NCBI GenBank assembly: GCA_034433615.1
Contig: DAOUAJ010000466.1
Coordinates: forward strand, 1-5,983
Direction of reading: 5' to 3'
DNA: 5,983 nt
Origin: DAOUAJ01 sp034433615
GTDB lineage: Bacteria > Chloroflexota > Anaerolineae > DUEN01
The position numbers and the translations under genes were made by a program. Shown here in pieces: positions 5,103 through 5,983 of this stretch. Below the pieces are notes generated by a model. It saw only the letters and a list, made by a program, of their open reading frames with translations, was not told the DNA's origin and made no database searches. Each line of letters starts with the position of its first letter. Positions within the stretch are counted from its first letter, which is position 1.

Positions 5103-5714
5103 ATGAAAGCTCCTCAGCTTCTTCCTATGCCTTCTGACCTCAGATGGTACACCCTGTATACGAAGCCAAGATGCGAGCATGTAGTCAATGAGTATCTTCA
5201 GAGCCAGGGTTTCGAGACTTACCTGCCGATCGTTACCATCAACGGAGGCGGTGGCGCGGTAATGAGCCCTTTCTTTCCATGTTATCTATTTGTGCGGCTG
5301 GATCTGAGCACCGGCGCGCTGTCCCTGGTGCGCTGGACGCCTGGGCTGAGGCGTGTCGTGAGTTTTGGCGAGAGGCCCGCTGTCGTACCCGATGAAGCCA
5401 TTGCGCTCACCCGGGAACGCCTGGCCGCGATCGAGGCTGCCGGCGGGTTACCAACCCACAATTTTCGCCCCGGCGATCAGGTGCGCATTCGCTCTGGCCC
5501 CCTTGCTGACCTCGAAGCCGTGTTTGAGCAGATGTTGAAGCCAGCCGAGCGAGCAAACGTGTTGATTCACTTCCTGGGTCGGATGAACAGAGTTCAAGTA
5601 GCCGTGGAGGACCTGGAACCGGTAAAGGCTGACAGCGCTGGTCCGTCAAGCCAGGACTCTACACCACAGCGGTCGCGGCGGACTCGAGGCCGTGGCCGAC
5701 GCATCAAGCATTGA
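5103..5714 (+). CDS. NusG/RfaH/UpxY-family transcription antitermination factor (NusG paralogue)
   Basis: It is predicted to bind elongating RNA polymerase through its N-terminal NGN domain (about residues 14-105; RWYTLYTKPRCE at 14-25 and the PFFPCYLFVRLD core strand) and to contact other factors through a C-terminal KOW domain (about 120-172; FRPGDQVRIRSGPLADLEAVF-type motif starting at 121). Such paralogues adopt a dedicated operon and suppress pausing or termination. Typical length is 160-180; here a polar then Arg-rich tail (about 176-203, with RSRRTRGRGRR at 190-200) extends it to 203. The ATG at 5103 is chosen because AAAGGA (5087-5092) lies 10 nt before it; a GTG at 5094 is in frame but only one base past that site. 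It sits first in its operon, directly behind a strong promoter. Location away from secE and ribosomal protein genes argues for a specialised paralogue, not housekeeping NusG. Confidence 0.9.
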   Translation: MKAPQLLPMPSDLRWYTLYTKPRCEHVVNEYLQSQGFETYLPIVTINGGGGAVMSPFFPCYLFVRLDLSTGALSLVRWTPGLRRVVSFGERPAVVPDEAIALTRERLAAIEAAGGLPTHNFRPGDQVRIRSGPLADLEAVFEQMLKPAERANVLIHFLGRMNRVQVAVEDLEPVKADSAGPSSQDSTPQRSRRTRGRGRRIKH

Positions 5715-5738
5715 CCGTTAAGGGGAAAAACAACCTTC

Positions 5739-5983
5739 ATGGCCGAGAATCCTGTCATCGTTATCGGCGCTTCCAGCGCCGGCCTGTATGCTGCATATCT
5801 GTTGGCCAAACAAAAACTGCCGGTCCGTGTCTATGAAGCCAGTCCGCAACTCGCCCCCCAGGCTCGCACCCTGATTGTTACGCCCGAGTTTACCCGTGTC
5901 TTCACCCTGACGGGTACAAGCTCTGGGTTACCTGATAGGGTGATCCGCAATCGAATCCAGCACATGGTGCTTTCCTCCCCCGC
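5739..5983 (+). CDS. FAD-dependent oxidoreductase, geranylgeranyl-reductase/FixC-like, partial (3' end beyond window)
   Basis: 81 codons are visible from ATG at 5739 and remain open to the window edge. The N-terminus is a Rossmann FAD-binding fold: strand VIVIG, then the dinucleotide loop G10-A-S-S-A-G15, helix LYAAYLLAKQ, and strand VRVYE ending in Glu33, which would bind the ribose hydroxyls of the adenosine. The loop has Ser12 where GxGxxG usually has its second Gly, a known variant. The following QARTLIVTPEF region fits flavoprotein dehydrogenases or monooxygenases of the geranylgeranyl-reductase type, often acting on lipids or isoprenoids. AGGGGA at 5721-5726 lies 12 nt before the start. 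The 24-bp gap after the NusG paralogue shows one operon. The reaction cannot be assigned from this fragment. Confidence 0.82.
   Translation, partial: MAENPVIVIGASSAGLYAAYLLAKQKLPVRVYEASPQLAPQARTLIVTPEFTRVFTLTGTSSGLPDRVIRNRIQHMVLSSP

Overview
All convincing genes lie on the + strand. The window looks like the junction of two functional blocks in a fairly GC-rich bacterium. The protein style suggests an Anaerolineae-like member of the Chloroflexota: a MalG-type sugar permease, a lipoprotein with a Pro/Ser/Thr-rich linker, a GH42-like beta-galactosidase with an unusual active-site motif, and a NusG paralogue at the head of a new operon. This placement is inferred from protein flavour only; no rRNA or marker gene is present.

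Block 1 (about 1-4867) is for carbohydrate uptake and breakdown. It opens with a short non-coding stretch holding a GC-rich inverted repeat and T tract. Next comes a carbohydrate ABC transporter inner-membrane permease (123-971). Its partner permease and solute-binding protein would be expected just upstream, outside the window. After 90 bp comes a predicted lipoprotein (1062-2291) that joins a galactose-binding-like beta-sandwich to an alpha/beta-hydrolase domain whose nucleophile elbow carries Asp instead of Ser. A 350-bp gene-free region (2292-2641) follows with several strong inverted repeats. It leads into a 741-residue, signal-less (cytoplasmic) GH42-like glycoside hydrolase (2642-4867) with an excellent ribosome binding site. 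A simple working model is that oligosaccharides are bound or trimmed outside, imported by the ABC system and hydrolysed in the cytoplasm.

The boundary (4868-5102) holds a pyrimidine-rich tract, a likely intrinsic terminator, and a near-consensus sigma70-type promoter (TTGACA, 17-bp spacer, TAGAAT). The promoter lies within a 9-bp tandem repeat and a matching inverted half-site.

Block 2 (5103 to the end) is a new transcription unit. It starts with a NusG/RfaH/UpxY-type antitermination factor with an unusual basic C-terminal tail. This is followed 24 bp later by the 5' part of an FAD-dependent oxidoreductase of the geranylgeranyl-reductase/FixC-like type, cut by the window edge. Dedicated NusG paralogues usually head long operons, often for surface polysaccharides, so a long biosynthetic operon probably continues to the right.

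I see no CRISPR array, tRNA, rRNA, transposase or integrase. The points most worth a second look are the Asp nucleophile-elbow lipoprotein, the Ser-Glu (not Asn-Glu) acid/base motif and altered metal-site cysteines of the GH42-like enzyme, and the symmetric promoter-leader of the NusG-paralogue operon.
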